A DNA stretch of 64,000 bases from Septoria linicola (taxonomy: Eukaryota > Ascomycota > Dothideomycetes > Mycosphaerellales > Mycosphaerellaceae): assembly GCA_024114885.1 (NCBI GenBank), contig CP099424.1:2232001-2296000 (forward strand). Direction: 5' to 3'. Under the pieces are notes generated by a model. It was given only the letters and a program-made list of their open reading frames with translations. It made no database searches and had not been told where the DNA came from. The position numbers and the translations under genes were made by a program. This document shows, piece by piece, positions 21,342 through 30,901 of the stretch (its first letter is position 1; each line of letters opens with the position of its first letter).

Positions 21342-22718
21342 ATGCTCAGCGCGCGTCGAGTGTCTCTGCGCATCGCCGTCCAGCCATGGAGCGCTGAAGC
21401 TACATGCGCCAGGCGGTTCTTCAGCGAGCGCAAAGGAGCATCGCCCAATAATGCCAATACAAACCACCAAAGTCAAGATGGCGCGCAGCGGATGTCCAAC
21501 GGAAGCGCTTCGCGAACGCAATCGGCAGCCTTGACTAGCGATGAATCATCAAAGGCTGTTTCCGCGAAGCCCTCGTTGATCGAGCAGCTCTTTCCCGAGG
21601 AAACGAAGCGATACGAGGAGCAGCAGAGACAGGCCGCTCGCGAGATTCCGCAGCTGCCATTGGAGAATCTCGCAGCACCAGGACGCCCGCCCAAGATTTT
21701 GCGGCCTACCAGACGAGCAAGCGAGGTTGAATCAGTGAAAGAATGGAGTCCCAGAGAGCGAAAGGCAGAGGGACGGCTGAGAGGCATCATGGCTGCGGAG
21801 CCTTCAGGCACTGCCGTGCTGGTATTGCGCAATGCAAGCAAGAATCTGACTGAAGAAGACTTCAGGCGCCTCATACCACAAGGGAAGCATATTGAGGGCT
21901 GGACATTGCAAGATGGAGACGTCTTGAGGGTTGTGCCTGGACGGAACATGGATACACTGGAGCAGCAAAACGTCTACTACATCCTGTTCACGTCTCAGCT
22001 CAGTGCACACACGTACCAATGGCATGTCACGCGCATCCATAAACTGGCAGCTCTGCATACGCCGACGTCTAACACGTCCCCCATACCACCTCCTCCTGGC
22101 TACATGATCGAAGGACTCGATGCTCATGCTGCGATACAAGCCTATGCACTTGTTCCGCCAAGTCAGAGGCTAGAGTTGCGTCAGCTCAATCGTCCCTTCC
22201 CGCCACTTGTACAGTCGATAGTGAAGTTCGAAGGGTACAGGAGCATCGTACAACGTCCAGACAAGCTGCCGTTCGAAGTCCGCCTCACGATGGAAGGCCC
22301 GCAGCTTCAAGCAAACACGATCCGACACATAATGCTTGAGACAGGCAAACAGAGAAATCTCAGCTGGTCGGGCGGCGACAAGTACAACATGCAGATCACA
22401 AAATGGGAGCCGGTTGTCGCACCAAAAGCGAGAGATATTAGCGAATTTGCTGCAAAGAATGCGCCTGGAATCCGCGATGAGCGTGCTTCTGATCTTTCTG
22501 GTAGACAGCTGAGCAATGCTCAGGCGGCTAGTGAAGAGCGAGGCGCTCGATTGCATCGCACCCCGCCACACGTCTTCATCTTGGGCTTCTACACAGAGAT
22601 TGCAGCTCAGAGCTTCATCACTTACTGGCATAAGCGATCTCTCGAATTGCCTGGGAAGGAGGTTGCAGAGACTGATGACGATCTACCGCCCATCGCGCAT
22701 GTGGAGATGTTGTGGTAG
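21342..22718 (+). CDS. Conserved fungal mitochondrial protein, unnamed
   Basis: Protein of 458 residues, unspliced, with a typical mitochondrial presequence: MLSARRVSLRIAVQPWS, then ATCARRFFSE, basic and hydroxylated with no early acidic residues until the Arg-rich cleavage region. Residues 30-145 are polar and low in complexity. A conserved core begins with GTAVLVLRNASKNLTEEDFR, LIPQGKHIEGWTLQDGDVL and VVPGRNMDTLEQQNVYYIL, an arrangement seen in unnamed ascomycete mitochondrial proteins, with an RRM-like strand-helix pattern (FRRLIPQGKHIEGW and VYYILF). The C terminus has a further alpha/beta segment (HVFILGFYTEIAAQSFITYWH). Function is unknown; RNA binding is only a guess from the fold pattern. 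The frame opens one codon earlier with TTG; ATG 21342 is used. Confidence 0.75.
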   Translation: MLSARRVSLRIAVQPWSAEATCARRFFSERKGASPNNANTNHQSQDGAQRMSNGSASRTQSAALTSDESSKAVSAKPSLIEQLFPEETKRYEEQQRQAAREIPQLPLENLAAPGRPPKILRPTRRASEVESVKEWSPRERKAEGRLRGIMAAEPSGTAVLVLRNASKNLTEEDFRRLIPQGKHIEGWTLQDGDVLRVVPGRNMDTLEQQNVYYILFTSQLSAHTYQWHVTRIHKLAALHTPTSNTSPIPPPPGYMIEGLDAHAAIQAYALVPPSQRLELRQLNRPFPPLVQSIVKFEGYRSIVQRPDKLPFEVRLTMEGPQLQANTIRHIMLETGKQRNLSWSGGDKYNMQITKWEPVVAPKARDISEFAAKNAPGIRDERASDLSGRQLSNAQAASEERGARLHRTPPHVFILGFYTEIAAQSFITYWHKRSLELPGKEVAETDDDLPPIAHVEMLW

Positions 22719-23071
22719 CTCCTGTCCATAGCCTCCTCCAATACCACCGAAAGTCCAACCAGAAATTCTGGAGCCGTCGCCTCACTGCTGCAGATGATAC
22801 ATGGTCCTGCCGGACAACGCCACTGCGCGCAAATGGCTCGCGGTCAATCGCTTGTCTCATACGCATGGTTAATACTTGGCGCCTACTTGAGATCAAAAGT
22901 GAAGACATGCGTAAAACTGAAGCGCGAAGTACGAACTGAAACCGCACTAATGCAGGCGGCCAGATCCTCTCATCTGTGATTTAAAAGCGACCTTCTTCTT
23001 CTTCCTCTCTGGCACGAACACAAAAGTTCTGCACATCGCTACAAGACAGGAGAATCACCGAGAGCCTCAAC
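22719..23071. other. Intergenic upstream of BTB gene 1
   Basis: 353 bp between two plus-strand genes, holding the 3' UTR of the mitochondrial gene and the promoter of BTB gene 1. The leader before ATG 23072 has a CT-rich run (about 22991-23009). No other feature is seen. Confidence 0.4.
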
Positions 23072-23823
23072 ATGACTGACGTGGAGAACATCGCGCCGGA
23101 CGGCGATGTTATCCTCGTCGTCGGAGCTGGGAAGAAAAAGCTGCGCGTCTCCTCGCAAACGCTCTCCTCGACATCGCCAGTTTTCAAGGCACTCCTCGGG
23201 CCGCACTTTCGCGAAGGTGAACAGGCGAGAAGCAGCCAGGATCCGGTCGCCATCGAGCTGCCAGAGGATTCTCCAATGGGAATGAGGATGCTCTGCCAAC
23301 TGTTCGAACAGTTCGAGTTCCCTCCTCGTGAATCCGCACCTTTCAGCACCGAGATCTTGGAATTCGTCATCTGCGCCGATAAATACGACTGCCCAAAGGC
23401 CGTGCGCTGGCAAGCCAAGGGCATGTTGTCCGAGCGACTGTGTATCATACAAAGCAATCACATCATAGATTGGGACGCCATGCTAGCTTCTGCATATCTC
23501 ATACAACATCAAGAAGCCTTCAAGAGAGCTAGTGCACATATCATAGGAACGCACCGCTATAGGATCTCAGACCTCCTCAATTGCGGTTGCGAAAACATTG
23601 TGCCTACCAAGCACATCCGTGAGAAATTGCTCCAGTCGCGATTGATATGTACAACTTCCACTAACATATTGTTGCAGTGTTCTTGGAGGAAGTCCGTACC
23701 GCCACCAAGGTCAGCCATGGCCACTATGAGTCGCCGAACCTGGAGCTGCAAGGCTTTTGTTTATGGTGTGTGCAAGATCCCAAGGTCAAAGACTTGCACG
23801 CGTCTTGCAGCGGTCATTACTAG
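23072..23823 (+). CDS. BTB/POZ domain protein, copy 1
   Basis: First of four BTB proteins in the window. Exons are 23072-23618 and 23678-23823 with a 59-bp intron (GTGAGA..TTGCAG, ACTAAC branch), giving 230 residues. The BTB fold covers residues 8-125: PDGDVILVVGAGKKKLRVSS, SSTSPVFKALLGPHFREG, IELPEDSPMGMRMLCQLFE, and the helical EFVICADKYDCPKAVRWQA. After splicing the tail reads FLEEVRTATKVSHGHYESP and ends in CLWCVQDPKVKDLHASCSGH, a C-x2-C-x12-C-x2-H pattern also found, slightly shorter, in copies 2 and 3. BTB domains mediate dimerisation or recruit Cul3 ligases; fungal single-BTB proteins of this kind are uncharacterised. Without the intron the frame runs to 23935 but loses the Cys/His tail, which is why splicing is preferred. 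Confidence 0.83.
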
Positions 23824-24313
23824 CTGCGTGCATCAATCTCACGGTTGTTGTTGTTCGATCACCAACGAGTCGTGTCATGGAAGCGACTTCCCTAAGTGCC
23901 TGGTAGCTTGGACTGATCGCGGACTGTACAGCTGATAGAGTCAATGTTGGAAGCTGGAAATCGTGGAAGGAGAGATTTAACCTGGTCGCATGATCACCAC
24001 GATCTCGATCATGCCGGAGACCAAGGAGCAGAGCTTACCGCCGGCGCAGCGTACTGCATAGGTAGCAGCCGGACATCATGATCTTCCTTCTATGTTCCAC
24101 TAGATTTTGATTTGCCTGTGACACCAAAGACCCCGACACTGTCTCCTTCATGTGGTCTGCCGGCTCTTTCGCTTTTCTGTGGAAGCAATGGAATCATTCA
24201 ACTCGCAACAAGTATATGCTATACTCATGGCTGTGTGCAGTGAATCAGCACAGATGAATGAGATGCCCGATGTCCCACGATCTCGATCCGATCGAATTTG
24301 AGCACTATAAGAG
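23824..24313. other. Intergenic upstream of RNase-fold gene
   Basis: 490 bp between BTB copy 1 and the RNase-fold gene, both plus strand. No gene or RNA is recognised. Confidence 0.4.
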
Positions 24314-25045
24314 ATGCTCGACAATCTCTTAAGCTATTACCAAACAGTGCGCTTCAACCTGGCCGACCTCATGCTTGTCTCCATCCTCGCACAGCTATTC
24401 TTCATATCACGATCTATTGCCGATGGTCTAGATGCCCCCTGGTTCACGGCTAGCAACTCAACCAAAATCATCTGCCACCCGGGACAAGCCTGTCAGCAAG
24501 AGTATAGATGTCCCCCTGATAGCAAAGTAGTGTTCACTCACAGCCATGTGCTGGAGACCATCAAAATTGGACAGCAGAGTGAGTACAACGATATCAAATT
24601 TAGCGGAGCTACATACGGTAGCTGGAGATACCCACACATCTTTCGTGCCCACGATACGAATCGAGATATCCAAGACGCCATCATCAACAGTGTCTCCCAC
24701 CTTCCCACATCGGACAGCATCAAGAGATGGATGACAGAAGAGAATATCATCGAATATCCAGTCATGCTTGGCCATGGGCAATACTGGCAGCCTGATTTGG
24801 GTATCGACCCTGGAGCATACCGCATCCTCGCACAGCGAGATCCTGCCAATCCAACAAAGTGGGTATTATGTGCTGTGATAGCTCACGTGGGTCATAGCAA
24901 GAAAGCGATATTTCAGCTCTGCGAGGTAGAGTGGAGGGGTCTCGATGGTATCGACGACCCGGAGCACGATCATGGCCTTACTGATGATATCTTTGATCTT
25001 CCTCCGAGAGCTCACCTGTTCGATAGCCATCATTCCTATGAGTAG
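24314..25045 (+). CDS. Guanyl-specific RNase (T1/N1-fold) family protein
   Basis: Protein of 243 residues, unspliced, with the landmark blocks of the fungal T1/N1 ribonuclease superfamily in order: W-R-Y-P-H (Tyr106, His108), I-I-E-Y-P (Glu147), DPGAYRIL (Arg170) and VIAHVGH (His191), followed by a Phe-x-x-Cys end (Cys203). These equal the five catalytic positions (Tyr, His, Glu, Arg, His) of the family, so activity is plausible. Distances between the blocks (39, 23 and 21 residues) are longer than in the small secreted enzymes and nearer the long-loop members, a group that includes ribotoxin-type nucleases; I cannot place it within the superfamily. Cysteines at 54, 60, 66, 186 and 203 could form disulfides. 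Residues 17-31 are hydrophobic and may be a signal peptide or signal anchor. It sits in an accessory-looking stretch beside a BTB gene and a small secreted protein. Confidence 0.66.
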   Translation: MLDNLLSYYQTVRFNLADLMLVSILAQLFFISRSIADGLDAPWFTASNSTKIICHPGQACQQEYRCPPDSKVVFTHSHVLETIKIGQQSEYNDIKFSGATYGSWRYPHIFRAHDTNRDIQDAIINSVSHLPTSDSIKRWMTEENIIEYPVMLGHGQYWQPDLGIDPGAYRILAQRDPANPTKWVLCAVIAHVGHSKKAIFQLCEVEWRGLDGIDDPEHDHGLTDDIFDLPPRAHLFDSHHSYE

Positions 25046-25606
25046 CTTTCAAAGTTGTCAGAGAACATTACGGTCTTCACCACATGACGCTAATGCATAC
25101 AGGCATCCAGCCGTACCTATATGCAGGAACAAATTGATGTGCAACGGCTTTCTTGGCAACGGTCGACATCGACACCAGCAAGCACTACACGCTACGAGAA
25201 CTGCATGCATACCGTTTATTACAACAACAAGTCAAGGACTGACACCTCTTTATCACGCTCTGACGCGAAAGTCTCACTTCATCCATCTCTGATTCAGTCC
25301 GGACTGCCTATACGAGAAATACGCACGTTGCAACGGCCCGCCGTACCACAAAATGCTTCAACGTATTGATTTTATTTTCTCCATAAGCCTCCGTCTTACC
25401 ATGGTCGAAGTACAATGTTGTATCTACAGCGGAGCCCCAGCCGCCGTGCATGTGTGAGTAGGTAACTGTAGATACACGCTCGGTCGCGCACATACTCCTC
25501 CGTCCAACTTCCTTTCTTTCACGCTGCGCCACACGGAACTGTACTTTTCTACTACGCTCGCTCAAGCATTGCTTTGTTCACGGTGGAGAACAGTAGAGTT
25601 GCAAGG
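25046..25606. other. Intergenic upstream of small secreted gene
   Basis: 561 bp between two plus-strand genes. Open frames here (for example 25121-25369) have no recognisable content. Confidence 0.4.
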
Positions 25607-26251
25607 ATGCGTTGCTCATCTTTGACAATGCTCGCGTTTGGCGCGTCGTTGGCCAGCGCGATGCCATATCCTCAGCACGATCAGAAGGCGGCGACAGTCA
25701 GGAGTCGCTCACCAGTACTGGATAGTCCTGTATCAGTAAAATCAAGACGAGAATTCGCCTTCCCTTCACTAGTCGACTTCTGGAATCAAAAGTCGCAACA
25801 AAGCGAGTCAAATACAGACCAGAGCACAACAGTCGGATCGATACCCATTCTCAGCAGAGACGACGAACATACATGGACTCCAGTACCAGATATACATATC
25901 CAGAAGCGCGAAGCATCACCAGCCTCTCACGCTAAATCCTCACCTCGCAAACCTCGTGCTCTGCCACCCATGCCATACTCAGCAGACTATATCCAATACA
26001 CGTGGAAACGTGCGACCACGCCCGAACATCCGACACGGCCCATGACTAATAACATACTGCAAGTGCGACCGAAGTACAGACGTGGTTCTGTGGCTGAAGT
26101 CTCTGCACGAGATTCATCGACTGTGGAGGGTACGATATCGGCGGGCACTTTTGGTTTGAAGAAGAGGAGAGGTGAGGTCACGGATGTGGTGAAGTTGAGG
26201 CGGAAGGATTGGAGGTTGCGGGTGAAGGGTGCGAGGTTGATTGAGGTTTGA
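25607..26251 (+). CDS. Small secreted protein with Lys-Arg sites
   Basis: Predicted secreted protein of 214 residues, unspliced. MRCSSLTMLAFGASLASA is a signal peptide with a likely cut before MPYPQHDQ. The mature part is Pro/Ser/Thr-rich with almost no cysteine, and has several dibasic sites, including IHIQKREASPAS, YTWKRATT and LKKRRGEV. KR-EA is the classical Kex2/dipeptidyl-aminopeptidase junction in fungal peptide precursors. Two aromatic segments end at KR (DEHTWTPVPDIHIQKR and PYSADYIQYTWKR) but are not true repeats, so this is not a typical pheromone precursor. It could be a Kex2-processed secreted peptide precursor or a cell-wall protein. The upstream frame has no ATG; ATG 25607 starts the signal peptide. 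Function unknown. Confidence 0.6.
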   Translation: MRCSSLTMLAFGASLASAMPYPQHDQKAATVRSRSPVLDSPVSVKSRREFAFPSLVDFWNQKSQQSESNTDQSTTVGSIPILSRDDEHTWTPVPDIHIQKREASPASHAKSSPRKPRALPPMPYSADYIQYTWKRATTPEHPTRPMTNNILQVRPKYRRGSVAEVSARDSSTVEGTISAGTFGLKKRRGEVTDVVKLRRKDWRLRVKGARLIEV

Positions 26252-26455
26252 GGGTCAAAGCGTGGTCGTTTGTGGGTACAGGATAGTGGCGATGGTTTGG
26301 CAAGCGACTTATGTTTTGAGCGTGTTCCTGGAAGCTGCGATCATGTGCAATGTTCTGAACGCAATTATGATTCTTTTCAATACAACGTGTTGAGCGGGGC
26401 ACTCCCGCTTTTAGTGATGGCAGGTCCTTACAGATTAGCCGTAGAATATCAAGAC

Positions 26456-29219
26456 TCACGAGCTGTTACCGATTGTGCGCTTGGCGTGGTCATTGAAGAA
26501 TGCTTCAAACGCTTTGCACGCCACCTGTAGCTCTGGACTGCCCTCGAAAGCAGCCTTGCTCTTCTTCCTCTCGTGTACCGCTGCCTTTGACTGGTTTTCC
26601 CCCAGCACTAACAGCACAACAGCAACCACACTGTGGTCGTTACTCTCACCAATAGCTTGCGAAGTTGGGATGTGGATTCCCAGTTCAGATCGCAATGCAG
26701 CACGGATAGCTTTGATCAAAGCATTGCAGGTCTTGGTAAGAGTGATGTAGTTCAGATCCATATCCTTAAGAACAAGAACGATGGGCAGATATTGCTGGAA
26801 ACGACTCATGATTTGGGCAGGATTGAGCTGGCGGCGACGACCTGGAGTTGTGGTACTCTTCTTCGGCTTACGCACAGCTTGCTGAGTTGCATGGTTATCA
26901 ATCTGCGTTTCAAGTTGCAGCAAAGCATGTTCAAGACCATCTTTACTGTCAACCAATTGTCGCAGCGAAGCAGACGCGGCGCCAGTGCGGAATTTCCAAG
27001 GCTTCTTCTTGTCGAAAGTCCTGGATGCACCGCTGTAACCAGTCCTATACGCCATTCTTCGGTAGCAATCGGCTGCAGTCTTTGGCACATCATTGGCGAA
27101 GAGAGCCTCTGTATGCAAGTCAATGATTCGCTCGAAGTCTGGCCACTTTATTTCAGTGAGACTGAGCTGCTGCAAAGCATTGTACAGATGCGCCGTGGCA
27201 AAGATCGATAGGTGGTGGTTGGCAAGCGAAATTCCTGCTTCCTCGAGGAGACACATCAATTGCAGACTAAGCGATCCGCAATACAAGGCATTCTGTGTTT
27301 GGAGGAAATCATGCTGTTGAGATGGCTCGATCGGCTCCAGGTCCATCTTTGCGGCATTCCGACGGTGCTCTTCGCTAGGTCCATCATCTGGGTCCTCTCC
27401 TCGTTCGATCATGCGTTGTCGATAGGCTGCCTGGAACTCAGGAGGCATATCCTCTATCGGACCACTTCTAGGATGTTTCGCATACCCTTTCAAGAAGTAC
27501 TCCTTAAATTGGGGAAAGGCCTTGTCGGGTATCTGCAGGGTGATGCGTCGATGTAAGTCCATGATCAACTGCTGATCTTTCGTCAGCCAGCGGACCTCCT
27601 TCGTGTCTAGCCTTCCGAGATCGTCAGTAACGAACTCCATAGTATCCGCCGCTCTCATGCAGTCGTCCTTCAATTGTGTAGCAAAGGGAGGTTGATCAGA
27701 GCTACCATAGATCTCGAGAATATCTAGAACAATCCTTGACGTGAAAACTGCATAAGTGCTCACTCTGCCAGTCTCCCACAATGTACGAGCACTTTTGGCG
27801 AACTCATCCTGGAGTATAGGCAGAGTGCCGCGGTAGTCCATGCCATGGTCTCTTGCAATCTTCCGGGAATCGTCTATGAGGTAGACATCGTGCAGAATCT
27901 GTGTCAGCAGCTCATCGTCGTCTTCTTGTTGCTTGTATCCTGGCAACTCGAGCAGCTCCGGGCGACTGATATATCCGAATCGCATGGGAAACACTGGGAG
28001 GGGCCAAGCCACCTGATCTTTGAGCTTGTAGGCCACGTCTGCGAACTTCATGAGCGTTCGCGTTGTGGGCAGATAGAGGAAATCATGGAAAGCTCTATGC
28101 TCTAATGACTTGACTGTGTTGAGGATCTCGTCCGGGTCCTCGCCGTTCATGTACGACTCTGTATAGAATACTGGCATGGCGAGGTTGATGTGAGGATGTT
28201 TTGACCCGTGGTGCCCACACGAATTATTGCGACCCGAGTGCTCTTGCTCGAGTCGCTTGACGACGTCGAGGCCGGCCTGCGTGACGATATTGGCCACCTT
28301 GATGTCCACCTCTCCTTTAGCGAATCGTCGCCAGATGGCCTGGATATCGCCCTGTATGGTATGGAGGTCATCGACAAAGCAGAAGAGCTAGAAGGTCAGT
28401 TCGAAGTCCATGTCTCTGTCATCAACTTCATATGTCTCCCGTGCTGCAGATGGGTTCATACTGCTGGTGGAAACGTCGACTGCAATGACAGGGAATTCAT
28501 CGTCGACCTCTTGAACTTCCAATGCCTCGAATATGTTGCTGCATTTGGTCAGTATTGTACCTTACACGCGAAATTCCGGCGGCCGACACAATTCGATAAG
28601 ACTGACCTGAGATCGACTTGGCTATGTGCACTCTCCGCAACTCCGCCACCGGTGTCCTTTGCACTAAGAGCATTGAAGGCGTTACGCAAGATCTCGATGA
28701 AGTGGAGATGCCCGTCATTGGCCTCCACATGCGCACCGCTGTCCTTGTACCATTGAGCACACCTTTGACGAGCGGCGATTGCACGTTCCAGTACACTGCA
28801 GATCCCAGCTGGCAGCGCTGGCCTTTTGGGCGACTGTACCACGGCCTGGACTCTGGCTACTAACTCATTCGTGGACATCATGTACGTCACAGATCGAGCT
28901 GGACGTGCTGGTGCAAGTGGAGCACTTCCCGAGCCAGCTTGCTTCGCCAATTTTCGTACTTTGCCTTTCAGTCGCTGCGAAGGAGCTGTAATAATTTCTG
29001 GAGCCTGCGTCAATATGGTCAGCGTCATCCGCATGATATTCATCCCGAAGCTTGAGGCTTCACTCACAGCTTTAGGTCCTTTCAGAATCTGGTCCCGAGC
29101 AGTGTCTGTTGCAGACTTGTAGCCGCAGCCTCGGGCAGCCTGGTAAAGCCATGTTGTAAAACCTTCTGATCTTCTTTGTACTGCTGATACGTGCTTGACA
29201 GAAAAGCGGGAAGAGTCAT
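26456..29219 (-). pseudogene. DUF6604 protein gene with frameshift and in-frame stop
   Basis: Large fungal protein whose N terminus matches the DUF6604 domain: MTLPAFLSSTYQQYKED, then W-L-Y-Q-A-A-R-G-C-G-Y-K. Exons are 29219-29068, 29004-28617 and 28538-26456, with introns of 63 and 78 bp. Two breaks are visible. Between YKEDQKV and TTWLYQAARG the frame changes inside a run of four T at about 29160; exon 1 then fails to match exon 2 by one base. At 28390-28388 an in-frame TAG separates YEVDDRDMDFELTF from LFCFVDDLHTIQ, which should be continuous; a CTGAC..CTAG pattern there could instead be an intron end, but no suitable donor in phase was found. Downstream about 644 codons stay open to 26456. 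Either a recent pseudogene, sequence errors or unusual splicing. Function of DUF6604 proteins is unknown. Confidence 0.68.
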
Positions 29220-29827
29220 TCTAGTCGTGCTCTGCGAATGCTACCTTGCCTTCCGGTTAATGCCATACTACATCAATAGTCTGATTTCAGTGTTTCTGCC
29301 TCTAGATGCTCTTCGTGCTTGCTCTGCAATATGGGAACCACAATGTTGAGTTGCAAAGTAAGTAGACATTGTGGCCGTTTTCACATGCCCCTGCACCGTA
29401 GCGCAGGGCATCCCTGTCTTATAGTACGACCTGTCGTATCAATGCGACATCCAACAACGCGAATCAGATGAATTGCACATGTCTGGAGATGTTGTCGTGA
29501 TGACATTCGAGCGATGGTCCCACACACATGCAGATGTAGGAAGGAAGGACTCGTCAGGCACATAGGGGCACAAAATGCCACGCCAAGACTGGATTTAGAC
29601 GAACGTCTGTGCTGTAATGTACCGCAATCATGCCTAGACTTACGCGACACCCAAGATCAATTTACACCACTCCAAGATGAAAGGCTGTAAGAGGACTTAA
29701 TTGTACAGCCGCCACGGTATGTGTATCCTCCTCTCGATACATCAATGTATCTCCAGCAGATCAGCTATCACTGCAGATCTAAGCCCAACACACTTCCCCT
29801 ACGCCAGCATCAACAACCATCATGCCA
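29220..29827. other. Intergenic upstream of DUF6604 gene
   Basis: 608 bp between two minus-strand genes. The minus-strand frame 29381-29650 has no recognisable content. No RNA gene or repeat seen. Confidence 0.4.
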
Positions 29828-30625
29828 TCACTCAAATTGATAGATGTCGCGATGGTTCACCTTGATCCTCTCAATCAACTCCCCAACCGTAATCGCACCC
29901 ACAAAGCCACCCGCCTCAATGCTATGCACTCTTTCGTATCGAATTGGCTCAGGGCGTCGCCACCATCTCTCATACCATCTCTTGTACCACGGCAGAGTCG
30001 GCTCGCTCTCGCAACCTTCGTATTCGATTGCCTGATAACTGATCTTCAGATGTTGCAACGACGGCGCTTGCAGTAAGATCATGTTCTTCCAGCTTTGGTT
30101 GCAATCTGTAGCCTTCGCCTCGGTACACTTCTTGACAGTCTTGAAAGTCAGGTTCAGGCTGTTGATGCATGTCGGATAATAGAGCATGAATGCTAGGTCC
30201 AGCGACGAGAGTGGCAGGTCCATGAAGGGAATGAACACTTTCGTCGTGTCTTCTTCCGCATCGTGATCGGTGTGATAGTCGTAGCCGGCTTTTGTGACAC
30301 TCTGCATTGGCAAGAATTGCTTGGGGTTGCGGTTGGCCAGGATGTGTCGGATGAGAGGGTTGATCATGACCTCTGGCCTTGCGACAGATTTACAGATTGG
30401 ACGACTGTTTGGGCATCCGACTGAGTTGTGCCAGGGACATGGTTCAGATGGAGGTTGTGCATCGGTATCTGGAGCTAGCCACAATGCTCTCTGTAGCATC
30501 ACACATCCTCGAATCGTGGCTTGAAATGTCTTGTTCACACGCTGGGAAAGCAGCAAGGTGCGCATGTCGACGTCGCTTAGTACTTCCTCCAGCAGCTCGG
30601 TACTGAGATCCGTGATCGTAGCCAT
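29828..30625 (-). CDS. F-box-like protein
   Basis: Uncharacterised protein of 265 residues, unspliced. The N terminus is an F-box-like helix pair: ITDLSTELLEEVLSDVDMRT followed by LLLSQRVNKTFQATIRGCVML and QRALWLAPD, the usual layout in fungal F-box relatives (LPTELLxxIL..LLLxQRVxxxFRxxIxxSxxLQxxLF). The remainder has no known domain; a WYKRWYERWWRR segment near residue 225 is unusually rich in Trp and Arg. ATG 30625 is the first in frame; the upstream codon that keeps the frame open is not ATG. Such proteins may act in SCF ubiquitin ligases, but there is no direct evidence for this one. Confidence 0.7.
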   Translation of the reverse strand: MATITDLSTELLEEVLSDVDMRTLLLSQRVNKTFQATIRGCVMLQRALWLAPDTDAQPPSEPCPWHNSVGCPNSRPICKSVARPEVMINPLIRHILANRNPKQFLPMQSVTKAGYDYHTDHDAEEDTTKVFIPFMDLPLSSLDLAFMLYYPTCINSLNLTFKTVKKCTEAKATDCNQSWKNMILLQAPSLQHLKISYQAIEYEGCESEPTLPWYKRWYERWWRRPEPIRYERVHSIEAGGFVGAITVGELIERIKVNHRDIYQFE

Positions 30626-30901
30626 GCTGATGATAGAACGCCGTAACTCGAATGAAGTACTGGTTGAGGGCAATATCCGTCTACTTTATCAGTTGTTGTA
30701 CATCGCGGCCTGGTTTGCTGCTCTGCGTATACTTTCTAGCAAACCGTGGTGTCTCGGAACTCTATGTGACTAGTAATGCTCATTAGTAAAACGTTCTCGT
30801 TATTCGTATCCACCTAAGACTTTGTGATCAGACATTCCCTGGCCCATGCTGGTGAGAGTGCTGCAGCGGCGCGAAGCCGGGCTACAACAGAGACATGTCC
30901 T

